Source: a virus
DNA length: 48,151 bases
Strand: one strand, 5' to 3'
Virus record (IMG/VR): IMGVR_UViG_3300028030_000017
Span: 1-48,151 of that record
Shown: positions 41,520 to 48,018 of the stretch, piece by piece
Layout of the letters: each line of letters begins with the position of its first letter
How positions within the stretch are numbered: the stretch's first letter is position 1
Position numbers and translations under genes: made by a program
The notes under the pieces: model-generated
The model's input: only the letters and a program-made list of their open reading frames with translations
Database searches by the model: none
Told to the model about the DNA's origin: nothing

Positions 41520-41879
41520 TTATACGCTATAGCGGCGGCGAGATACTTGAAGTTGACTCACGTGGGATTCTAATTTTCGGTAAATTTCCATGGGGGAAAG
41601 ATCAGACTGTTTGGCGATATTGGCGATCAAAGCGGCACATATAACTAACGCTTCCTCACCGGATACTTTTTCCGCATTCGTTTCCATCCGCGCTTTTAAC
41701 ATATCATCCCCAAAATCTTCCAAAACAACGGCGAAACCGAAATGGTGAGGCGTTTTACGAAACCAGCGTGAAAATGCTGACTTTTCTTTCATTTTTCGCA
41801 TTTTACGAATCAACGTATCGCCCACCGCCGCGCTTACCACAGCGATAGCCCCGTAAATTAAAATTTGATTCCACGTCAT
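41520..41879 (-). CDS. Membrane-anchored early protein
   Basis: 119 residues. A single hydrophobic segment near the start (about 5-22: ILIYGAIAVVSAAVGDTL) is followed by a basic stretch, so the rest probably faces the cytoplasm. The C-terminal helix is Gln/Arg-rich. It starts after AAAGGAGAG and overlaps its upstream neighbour (ATGA). Unknown; superinfection exclusion is one possibility. Confidence 0.6.
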   Translation of the reverse strand: MTWNQILIYGAIAVVSAAVGDTLIRKMRKMKEKSAFSRWFRKTPHHFGFAVVLEDFGDDMLKARMETNAEKVSGEEALVICAALIANIAKQSDLSPMEIYRKLESHVSQLQVSRRRYSV

Positions 41880-42256
41880 TTTCTCTCCTTTCTATGCTTT
41901 CGCATTTTTGCGATTTTTTCCGCGAGCGCATCGATTTCATCCCCTGTTAGATACGGCAGTGCATCTTCAATTTTATCGGCGATATATTTAGCTTCGCGGT
42001 GATCCGTCGGATCGAGCAAATCGCGCGTCAGTACGTCTTCGACGATAACTTTGTCATCGACGCGTTCCAGCAGGTCGATAGGATCATATTCTTGCAATAC
42101 GCGCTTCGGGTACTTTTTCACAACCCGCTCGACCAACTCATCTTCCGGCCATATTTCCGTGGGGTCATACCAGTCACAGCACGCTCCCATTAAATAGCCG
42201 TCATCGACTTCGATAATTTCGCTATCGAAAGCGACGGCATTTTGAGTTATAATCAT
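41876..42256 (-). CDS. Acidic early protein
   Basis: 126 residues, start after AAGGAGGTTAAA. Asp/Glu total about 32 against about 19 Lys/Arg, with the basic residues concentrated in the last 15, so residues 1-110 are strongly acidic. A CC pair sits near residue 26. Helical C-terminal half. Unknown family; a DNA-mimic or anti-host role is possible but unproven. Confidence 0.6.
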   Translation of the reverse strand: MIITQNAVAFDSEIIEVDDGYLMGACCDWYDPTEIWPEDELVERVVKKYPKRVLQEYDPIDLLERVDDKVIVEDVLTRDLLDPTDHREAKYIADKIEDALPYLTGDEIDALAEKIAKMRKHRKERK

Positions 42257-42277
42257 TTTAACCTCCTTCGTTTTAGT

Positions 42278-42604
42278 TTAAAAAATCACGGCTTCCCCAT
42301 CATCGGAGAACCAAAGAGTATCGGGATCAGTACCACCGAAATAGAGAGGGATTTTAAGCCCTTCGGGATAATATTCAACTTCGTAACCAGCATCGGTCAG
42401 CCAGTCAATCATCGTCGCTTTGTCGGTAGCTACTTCATAGTCATCTGCTTTGTACGCTTCGACTACATCTTCGGGCACACAACCTAAGACGTAGCTATGT
42501 GTGTCGGTAGCCGGATCATACTTATAAGCGTGACCGTCGCGGTCGTAAAGTACGACCAGCTCGTCGTTTTTTCTAGCAATTCCGATAATGTTGTAGCGTT
42601 TCAT
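42278..42604 (-). CDS. Acidic early protein
   Basis: 108 residues, first gene behind promoter P3, start after AAGGAGGTTGAA. About 23 acidic against 9 basic residues. Two beta-rich halves separated by a helix (PEDVVEAYKAD); many Tyr. No family recognised. Same charge type as the proteins at 41243-41473 and 41876-42256. Confidence 0.65.
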   Translation of the reverse strand: MKRYNIIGIARKNDELVVLYDRDGHAYKYDPATDTHSYVLGCVPEDVVEAYKADDYEVATDKATMIDWLTDAGYEVEYYPEGLKIPLYFGGTDPDTLWFSDDGEAVIF

Positions 42605-42634
42605 TTCAACCTCCTTCTTTGTTTTCTTGTCATT

Positions 42635-42667
42635 ATTATAACATACTTGACGCTATTTGTCAAGTAT
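42635..42667 (-). promoter_or_regulatory. Early promoter P3 with palindromic operator
   Basis: Minus-strand TTGACA (42663-42658), 17 bases, TATAAT (42640-42635). Operator identical to P1 (ATACTTGAC-7-GTCAAGTAT). Leader begins AATAATGACAAGAAAACAAA, close to P4-P6. Confidence 0.9.
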
Positions 42668-42683
42668 GCACTAAAATTTTCGT

Positions 42684-42878
42684 TTATTTAATTGCAATTT
42701 CTCCATTTGCGCCTTCTCCTGGGTACAATGTAACAGATTCAAGATCGCTCAACGTCATTTCATACTTACTTCCGACAATCGTTTCAATTTTAACGATTCC
42801 CTCATCTTGAAGATGGACGAAACGAATAGCTTCGACCCATACAACCTCATTTTGTAGCGTTTTGATTTTAATAAGCAT
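42684..42878 (-). CDS. Small hypothetical early protein
   Basis: 64 residues, all-beta pattern (short strands separated by charged turns: VVWVEAIRFVHLQ, IVKIETIVGSKYEM), resembling small barrel proteins. It starts after AGGAGG with a long 11-base gap. Unknown. Confidence 0.6.
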   Translation of the reverse strand: MLIKIKTLQNEVVWVEAIRFVHLQDEGIVKIETIVGSKYEMTLSDLESVTLYPGEGANGEIAIK

Positions 42879-42880
42879 TT

Positions 42881-43213
42881 TCAGTTTACCTCCTGTTTAG
42901 TTTTAAACTTTTCCGTTAGCTCTTTTTCAAGACTGTTTAACCATTTCCGAATCGTCAATTTATTGTAAGGTTTGCCCCTCGAATCAAGCGACTTCAATTT
43001 CGTATAGATATCGATCAACGGTATGACGACTCCGCGCTTTTCCCAAAACACGCGATTATCGCTATCCACGAAGTACCAGTCAAAATCTTCCGTGATAGCC
43101 AACTCGTCATCCAGATTGTCATCCAGATCGTCCCCACCACGAAATTTTCTTTGAATTTCCAAAATTAAAAGCGACCGTAACGCGATCCGCTTTACCGGGT
43201 CAACGTGCCGCAT
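42881..43213 (-). CDS. Hypothetical early protein
   Basis: 110 residues, start at 43213 behind TAGGGG. It begins with a basic helix, then an acidic stretch (GGDDLDDNLDDE), a Trp/Tyr-rich strand and a basic C-terminal helix (KLTIRKWLNSLEKELTEKFK). The end could contact nucleic acid. Unknown family. It overlaps the upstream gene by 22 bases. Confidence 0.6.
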   Translation of the reverse strand: MRHVDPVKRIALRSLLILEIQRKFRGGDDLDDNLDDELAITEDFDWYFVDSDNRVFWEKRGVVIPLIDIYTKLKSLDSRGKPYNKLTIRKWLNSLEKELTEKFKTKQEVN

Positions 43214-43404
43214 TTTGTATCCCCTACAATCATAAAACCACACGCCGTGAGTCTGGCGACGAGGCAGCCGACGGCTTCACGCGCTTCGGTGACGGTGAAG
43301 AATGTCTGGCGGTAGGTACCGCACAACTCTTTCGCGGTGACGGTAGTACCGTCGATAGTAATGACGACGTGCGTCACGTTATTAGTCATTGTGATTGTTT
43401 TCAT
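43192..43404 (-). CDS. Small Cys-containing early protein
   Basis: 70 residues, start after GGAGCTG at 43404; an internal ATG at 43389 is possible. Four Cys (LCGTY, VGCLV, TACGF, TKCGT) are spread over the chain. Beta-alpha pattern with FTVTEAREAVGCLVARL as the helix. Unknown family. Confidence 0.55.
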   Translation of the reverse strand: MKTITMTNNVTHVVITIDGTTVTAKELCGTYRQTFFTVTEAREAVGCLVARLTACGFMIVGDTKCGTLTR

Positions 43405-43682
43405 TTTTCAGCTCCTTCAACTTTGTGATATCCATCAGCTTTTAAGATAGCGGCAAAACGCTTACCGACTGTAAAAGCGATACGAGCATTTTCATACTCA
43501 CGCCACCAAAAATCTCCGTCAGAATCGACGGTAATAAACGGCCCTCTAACTTCGACGTGGACGCTCGAATGATCTTCGTTCACCCAGTCGCTTCGCAACG
43601 CTGCAGGGTAGCCGCCGGGCAGCTTCGCGGGCGAGTTGACAAAACCTGCAAGGGCTTTTTTAAGATTGTTTCGCTTTTTCAT
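43401..43682 (-). CDS. Small hypothetical early protein
   Basis: 93 residues, start at 43682 after AAAGGAGGTCAAA, first gene behind promoter P4. Basic N-terminus, then a central beta part with an FWWREYEN aromatic patch. An in-frame upstream extension into the promoter is not coding (see rejected items). Unknown family. Confidence 0.65.
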   Translation of the reverse strand: MKKRNNLKKALAGFVNSPAKLPGGYPAALRSDWVNEDHSSVHVEVRGPFITVDSDGDFWWREYENARIAFTVGKRFAAILKADGYHKVEGAEK

Positions 43683-43710
43683 TTTGACCTCCTTTTGTTT
43701 TCTTGCCATT

Positions 43711-43748
43711 ATTATAACATACTTGACATTATTTGTCAAGTATGTTAT
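43711..43748 (-). promoter_or_regulatory. Early promoter P4 with 35-bp perfect palindrome
   Basis: Minus-strand TTGACA (43739-43734), 17 bases, TATAAT (43716-43711). Perfect 15-base arms (43714-43728 and 43734-43748) with a 5-base centre cover the promoter. This is the cleanest copy of the operator. Confidence 0.9.
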
Positions 43749-43751
43749 TTA

Positions 43752-44021
43752 TTATTTTTCTTCGCTCGGAAAAATCGCCGATAAATAAGCCCACGACCAG
43801 TCATGCCATTTTATTTTAGCACTGTTACTTTTAAACACTTTGGCACTCACGGGCATCCACTCACCGGCGGCATTTTCAGGGTGACTGACATAAAGCGTAC
43901 CCGTCTCATAGTTTGCAAGTTTCGACGCTTTCGCTTTCGCACTCCTCAAAGTGCGAGCGGTGAACTCATAAGTACCTTCGGCGGTTACGAATTTGAAGTT
44001 GTAGATTTTTGTGGCTTTCAT
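43752..44021 (-). CDS. Small early protein, paralogue pair member A
   Basis: 89 residues, start at 44021 after AAAGGAGGTCAAA, the only gene of promoter P5. A strand (TYEFTART) is followed by an Ala/Lys helix (LRSAKAKASKLANYE), a strand (GTLYVS) and WMPVSAKV. The same layout recurs in the protein at 44407-44625, so the two are probably paralogues. Unknown function. Confidence 0.65.
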   Translation of the reverse strand: MKATKIYNFKFVTAEGTYEFTARTLRSAKAKASKLANYETGTLYVSHPENAAGEWMPVSAKVFKSNSAKIKWHDWSWAYLSAIFPSEEK

Positions 44022-44049
44022 TTTGACCTCCTTTTGTTTTCTTGCCATT

Positions 44050-44085
44050 ATTATAACATACTTGACAAATAATGTCAAGTATGTT
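44050..44085 (-). promoter_or_regulatory. Early promoter P5 with palindromic operator
   Basis: Minus-strand TTGACA (44078-44073), 17 bases, TATAAT (44055-44050). 14-base arms (TAACATACTTGACA and its complement) with a 5-base centre. Leader nearly identical to P4. Confidence 0.9.
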
Positions 44086-44410
44086 AGCGAAGCAATGCGA
44101 TTTTTGTAAGTAAAGAATCGAGTTTATTTTTGTCTTCGGAATGAACTGCCGCCGCTATCTCCGAAGCGTGTCGCGCGAGATAGTCTTGGGCTTTTTCAAG
44201 TTTCTTTCGTGAAAATCTGCTGTTACGAAACGTAAAGACGATGCCGCGGTACGTTTCATACTTACGGAAACCGTCTTGCATCTCAAAAAGCATGACCCAT
44301 ATGTACCAGCCTTTTAACTCTTTATTATGCTCAATACCGATATCGAAGTAAGTATCTTCGATTCTAACCAGCGTTTCCCAGTTGCGGGGCATTTCATTTT
44401 TCTTTCTCAT
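44084..44410 (-). CDS. Hypothetical early protein
   Basis: 108 residues, start after GGAGAGGCTGA; it overlaps the preceding gene by four bases (ATGA). The beta-rich first half has many Trp/Tyr; the second half is a Lys/Arg-rich helix (FSRKKLEKAQDYLARHASEI) that could bind nucleic acid. Unknown family. It ends at the P5 operator. Confidence 0.6.
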   Translation of the reverse strand: MRKKNEMPRNWETLVRIEDTYFDIGIEHNKELKGWYIWVMLFEMQDGFRKYETYRGIVFTFRNSRFSRKKLEKAQDYLARHASEIAAAVHSEDKNKLDSLLTKIALLR

Positions 44411-44625
44411 TCAGCCTCTCCACCATCACCATAATTTTCCCAGTGGCCGTCAGGGAATTTCACGGCGAGCCACATTCCATCCAGCGTTTCGAGCCGAATA
44501 TAGGTGCCGTAATAAGCCTGACGGCGGGAAGCGGCGCGCTTCGCTGCGGTCAGATTTTTCGCTTCGATAGTGACACCTTTTCGCTCAGAATTTTCTGTTT
44601 GCAACTCTTTAATTACATAGTACAT
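44407..44625 (-). CDS. Small early protein, paralogue pair member B
   Basis: 72 residues, start at 44625 after AGGAGGTCAAAA, first gene of promoter P6. Pattern TIEAKNLTAAKRAASRR, then GTYIRLE and MWLAVKF, aligns with the protein at 43752-44021 (strand, Ala/Lys helix, strand, Trp strand). Unknown function. Confidence 0.65.
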   Translation of the reverse strand: MYYVIKELQTENSERKGVTIEAKNLTAAKRAASRRQAYYGTYIRLETLDGMWLAVKFPDGHWENYGDGGEAE

Positions 44626-44656
44626 TTTTGACCTCCTATTTTGTTTTCTTGCCGTT

Positions 44657-44687
44657 ATTATAACATACTTAACACTATTTGTCAAGT
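44657..44687 (-). promoter_or_regulatory. Early promoter P6 with imperfect operator
   Basis: Minus-strand TTGACA (44685-44680), 17 bases, TATAAT (44662-44657). Arms ACTTGACA and TGTTAAGT differ at one base from a perfect palindrome. First promoter after the primase-polymerase gene. Confidence 0.9.
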
Positions 44688-44728
44688 GATTAGGGTGAAA
44701 ATTTTTATTTTAGAGGTTTGGGAGTTAG

Positions 44729-44754
44729 ATAAGCGGCGCGCCCTCGCCGCTTAT
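44729..44754 (-). terminator. Hairpin after primase-polymerase gene
   Basis: Perfect 10-bp stem (ATAAGCGGCG 44729-44738, CGCCGCTTAT 44745-44754) with a 6-base loop, nine bases beyond the primase-polymerase stop on the minus strand. There is no U tract, so it is a weak or factor-dependent terminator, or an mRNA 3' end protector. Confidence 0.55.
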
Positions 44755-44762
44755 TTCGTGGC

Positions 44763-47700
44763 TTATAATCGCGGCTCAGGCGTATCGCACGCGGTAGATT
44801 TATCAAATTCGGGGCGGTTGGCGGCGGCTTCCGCTTCGACTTCACTTTTTGTCGATTCGTAGACTTCCTTCAAGCGATCCAGCGGGAGTGTGTCTAATAC
44901 GCTTACTTTACGCTTCGTCTTACGCCAGTGTCCGTCTTCGGCCCACCAGCCCGATATCATTGATTCTCGTGTCGTAGCGACTACGGGAATCTGCAATCGT
45001 TTTTCTTTGATTTGGCCCCAATGGAACTCCCCGGACGCGACGCGCTTCACGACCTCTTCAAGCCCGCTTCGCTCTTCGGAACGAAAAACGGCTAACCGCG
45101 GAACGTGGCGAAGCGGAGCATCCGTGCGGTGCGGATAGACGAGCGTGAAGTAGCGTAACCACTTCGGCACTGACGGTTGATTGAACATCGGCGCATCTGG
45201 ATTCTTTTTGTAGTCTTGCATTTTGAGGTCATACCACACAACGGCACTGTATATGTCATCGATAAGTTTATCAGTCAGTCGGTCGTTAAGTACGTCAAGC
45301 TCCGGACGGCGTTCGATTTTGTATTTTGCGTGGAAATAGGCTAACCACTTCACCGCTTCGGCGCGATAATCGTCGCGGCGGAGCCAGCGGGCGTAGGTTT
45401 CGACGAGTTTAAGCCATAAATATAGACGTACCCGCAGGTTGACGGTATAAAGATCGAGTCCGCGCTTTTCGGCGCGTCGCATAAAATCACCTTCAAGCTC
45501 CCATTCGCTCAAACGGTTGATAGTCTGCACGTCGGCACCTTCCGACGCGGGTAGCGGCTGATCCGCCGATAAGAAAATCCTCGCCCCGATCTGAATTTCG
45601 CGTTGATTTTTGTACTTGGGGGCGACGCGCCAATATTTGCCCGTTGAACTTTGGAACGGTTTATCTGGAATGTGTGTCACTTCGTCGAAGTAGACCGCAC
45701 GTACTTTCATCAATTGAGCATCGTCGAGGTTGACCGTTTCGCCTTTATGTAGCCCCGAAATATGTTTGAGCGACAGCGGGTAGAAATACTCTTTGAGATG
45801 ATGGGTCATCAAATATGATTTGCCGAAGTTGCTATCCGCGTGAATGAAGAGGTTAGCCTGCTTCGTATCAGGTGACAAATCCGCCGCAACGAAAAATTCG
45901 ATCAACTCGTCCAAACGGTTTTTGCCCCAATGCTCACGGTAGAATTTGACTTCCGGCGTAGCTTCGAGTTTTGCAATGTCGATTCGTTTAAGAGGCTCCG
46001 CAAGCGTGTCTTTTCTCACGAGTACGCCGCTTTCTTTCCATTGAAGCGGTATCGTTTCACCGCTTCGGGCGAACTTTTCGGCGGTCACGAAAATATCGTG
46101 GGGCAACTCTAAGATAGTGTTTGAATATACCGTTACTTCGGTGCGTGTGCCGGAAAGCACTAAGCCGCAAGTACGGTCGTAGTCGCGTGAAAATTTCAAC
46201 GTTTCGTTATATTGGCGGGCGTAGGAAAGGTAGGATAGCACCAGCGCGAAAAAGTTTTTCCGCTCCTCCGCGACGATCCGCCCCGCTTTCTTGACGGTTG
46301 TGATTCCTACGTGAGCTTTTAGCGTATCGATAAGAGCCGTTTCGTATTGCAGCGACGACTCATAATCGGTCGGGGTGAGTGCCGCTAAAGCTTCGCGTGC
46401 TTCGTCAGCAAGCTCCGCATCTTTCTGTCGCGTGAGGGAAAGTGCCGTATCGATTCGCGCTTGAACGTAAGCCGATTTGTCTATGATATAGAGCCACTGG
46501 GCGGCAAGTTTTTCCGGCGAGTTGTTGATCCATCTCAACGTTCCGCTTTTAGATACCCAAAGCACGGCTCCGGTCGTCTTCGTGGGATTGATGACGGCGT
46601 TAGCGAGATACGCGCCCAAAACGTCAAGATTGACATAGGGTGGAATTTTTTCGGTGCGCATCTCGTCATTGTTTTCTTTATAGCGCAAAAATTCACGTTT
46701 TTCGCGCTCAATTTCGTTGCTAAACGGTTGAGGTGAATCGAAGCGGGTATCCGCGAGATAAACGTCGGGAGAATCCTCACCGACGACCGTTTCGACTTCA
46801 CCGCCGAAGCGGATGTGCTGCTCCGGTAGAAACAAAGGCGCGAGTTTCGTGACGATCAAAGGGTCGAGTGCTTTTTGGGCGGTGCGTTCAAAATAGCCGA
46901 GGTCGTGACCTTTTTCAGGTTTGCGTCCAATCCTCTCACGCCACTCTTGCAGGGGGCTGCGTCGGTAGACTTCCGCGATTGTCTGGATGTCGAAGCATCC
47001 TAAAAGTCCGCAAGTACGTACAAAATAAAAGTCGAGTACCGAAGCATCCGAAGCGTCGCTTTCGTTGTTTCGGGCGAGTGTCTGGTAGTCTTCAAGTGTC
47101 CACAATTTCACGCGGTGCAGCTCATTTTCAAGGTCGTCGGGCGTGAGGTTTCGTACACGGGCCGGATAGAGTTTTTCCATTACGGATTTGATGAGGTTGG
47201 GCGGCACGTGGGCCGATTCGTCAGCCGTCGTGAGGGTCAATCCGGTAAAGCGTTCAATGTCGTCACGTGACCATGTGGCGAGGGTGTCACGATTCTCGAA
47301 GACGTTTCCGGTGAGAGTCATCAAGCGGCTGTGGAAGTAGACTTCGACTCCATCGGTGTTTTTGCCCGTGTATCGATCCCAGTCGGAAAGCTTGAAGATG
47401 ACGTGGATACCTTTGCCGCTGGGCGATATTTCGGTATAGCTGGCTACGTTGTTCACGACGCTTCTCGGGTACGGTTTGAGAGTCACGCCGTCATCCTCGA
47501 AAGCGTCGTCGAGATCGATAACCCCGAACGGGCGGTCAACGACGAAAGCCAGCACGTACTCTCCACGGTCGAATTTCTCTTTGTATTTATTGTAGAACGC
47601 TTCGGCGGTTTCGGCATCGACCCACGTGGCGGGGTTGGTAGACGAAGCCATCGCGGGGCGCGTACCGTCGAGTTTTATAGTGTACGGGAGTTTACGCGGC

Positions 47701-47786
47701 TTCGCGTCCGGATGGGCTGAATCACGTACAATTTTGAAGTAAACGAAGTTGCTTTTTCGCAGGTAATCGGGTATAATAGTAGTCAT
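44763..47786 (-). CDS. Primase-polymerase with SF3-like helicase domain
   Basis: 1007 residues, start at 47786 behind GGAGGTTCT. The N-terminal archaeo-eukaryotic primase-like domain has D91-L-D93 (FGVIDLDDAF), S123-G-K-G-I-H128 and the LMTLTG strand (155-160). This is the motif set of primase-polymerases such as NrS-1, which start DNA synthesis without a primer. The C-terminal ATPase has the P-loop-like ADSNFGKS (650-657), VYFDEV (698-703) and FLSADQP (738-743), as in SF3 viral helicases. It is larger than NrS-1 polymerase (718 residues, from memory) and likely acts as replication initiator. C-terminus EPRL. Confidence 0.88.
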   Translation of the reverse strand: MTTIIPDYLRKSNFVYFKIVRDSAHPDAKPRKLPYTIKLDGTRPAMASSTNPATWVDAETAEAFYNKYKEKFDRGEYVLAFVVDRPFGVIDLDDAFEDDGVTLKPYPRSVVNNVASYTEISPSGKGIHVIFKLSDWDRYTGKNTDGVEVYFHSRLMTLTGNVFENRDTLATWSRDDIERFTGLTLTTADESAHVPPNLIKSVMEKLYPARVRNLTPDDLENELHRVKLWTLEDYQTLARNNESDASDASVLDFYFVRTCGLLGCFDIQTIAEVYRRSPLQEWRERIGRKPEKGHDLGYFERTAQKALDPLIVTKLAPLFLPEQHIRFGGEVETVVGEDSPDVYLADTRFDSPQPFSNEIEREKREFLRYKENNDEMRTEKIPPYVNLDVLGAYLANAVINPTKTTGAVLWVSKSGTLRWINNSPEKLAAQWLYIIDKSAYVQARIDTALSLTRQKDAELADEAREALAALTPTDYESSLQYETALIDTLKAHVGITTVKKAGRIVAEERKNFFALVLSYLSYARQYNETLKFSRDYDRTCGLVLSGTRTEVTVYSNTILELPHDIFVTAEKFARSGETIPLQWKESGVLVRKDTLAEPLKRIDIAKLEATPEVKFYREHWGKNRLDELIEFFVAADLSPDTKQANLFIHADSNFGKSYLMTHHLKEYFYPLSLKHISGLHKGETVNLDDAQLMKVRAVYFDEVTHIPDKPFQSSTGKYWRVAPKYKNQREIQIGARIFLSADQPLPASEGADVQTINRLSEWELEGDFMRRAEKRGLDLYTVNLRVRLYLWLKLVETYARWLRRDDYRAEAVKWLAYFHAKYKIERRPELDVLNDRLTDKLIDDIYSAVVWYDLKMQDYKKNPDAPMFNQPSVPKWLRYFTLVYPHRTDAPLRHVPRLAVFRSEERSGLEEVVKRVASGEFHWGQIKEKRLQIPVVATTRESMISGWWAEDGHWRKTKRKVSVLDTLPLDRLKEVYESTKSEVEAEAAANRPEFDKSTACDTPEPRL

Positions 47787-47847
47787 AGAACCTCCTTCGA
47801 TCCCGGCTCGCCTGACTTCCCAAATCATTGGCGGGCCGGGATTTTTT
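47784..47847 (+). ncRNA. Candidate antisense RNA over primase-polymerase start site
   Basis: TATAAT (47772-47777) with TTGCTT 17 bases upstream would start plus-strand RNA near 47784. A hairpin with 13-base arms (47800-47812 and 47830-47842) followed by a T run to 47847 would end it. The RNA would be complementary to the ribosome binding site and start codon. One pair in the stem is a G-U wobble on the plus strand but a C-A mismatch on the minus strand, favouring plus-strand function. Confidence 0.45.
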
Positions 47848-47869
47848 ATTTGATTAAAATCACTCTGCA

Positions 47870-47878
47870 AGTATACCA
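47870..47878 (-). promoter_or_regulatory. Probable primase-polymerase promoter (extended -10)
   Basis: Minus-strand TGGTATACT at 47878-47870 is an extended -10 element. The -35 position has no good match. Transcription would start about 75 bases before the gene and run through the hairpin region. Confidence 0.4.
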
Positions 47879-47883
47879 CACAA

Positions 47884-47941
47884 CCCAAAAATTACCCAAA
47901 TTTTCACACTCATTTTGGCCCAAATTTTTACCCGAAATTCT
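47884..47941. repeat. Iteron-like units of putative origin
   Basis: Four related 11-12 base units starting CCCAAA or CCCGAA: 47884-47894, 47895-47905, 47919-47930 and 47931-47941. They form two adjacent pairs with a 13-base gap. Spacing of one helical turn and placement just upstream of the replication initiator gene resemble plasmid and phage iterons. Confidence 0.5.
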
Positions 47942-47978
47942 ATTCTGGATAAAATTGGATAAAATCGAAAAATCGGGG

Positions 47979-48018
47979 TTTGCTTAAATTTCGCTTAATT
48001 AAGGAAAATTTAAGCAAA
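47979..48018. repeat. 40-bp palindrome of putative origin
   Basis: 13-base arms TTTGCTTAAATTT (47979-47991) and its exact complement (48006-48018) surround a central palindrome CTTAATTAAG (47994-48003). AT-rich surroundings hold GGATAAAAT (47947-47955, 47958-47966) and again near 48074. It may be a cruciform or strand-opening element. Confidence 0.55.

Noticed and set aside
43683-43739. In-frame N-terminal extensions reading MTNNVKYVIIMARKQKEVK upstream of several early genes
   Set aside because: They translate the conserved promoter and leader DNA (the -35, -10 and AGGAGG). The ribosome binding site lies inside them, so the real start is the ATG after AGGAGGTCAAA.
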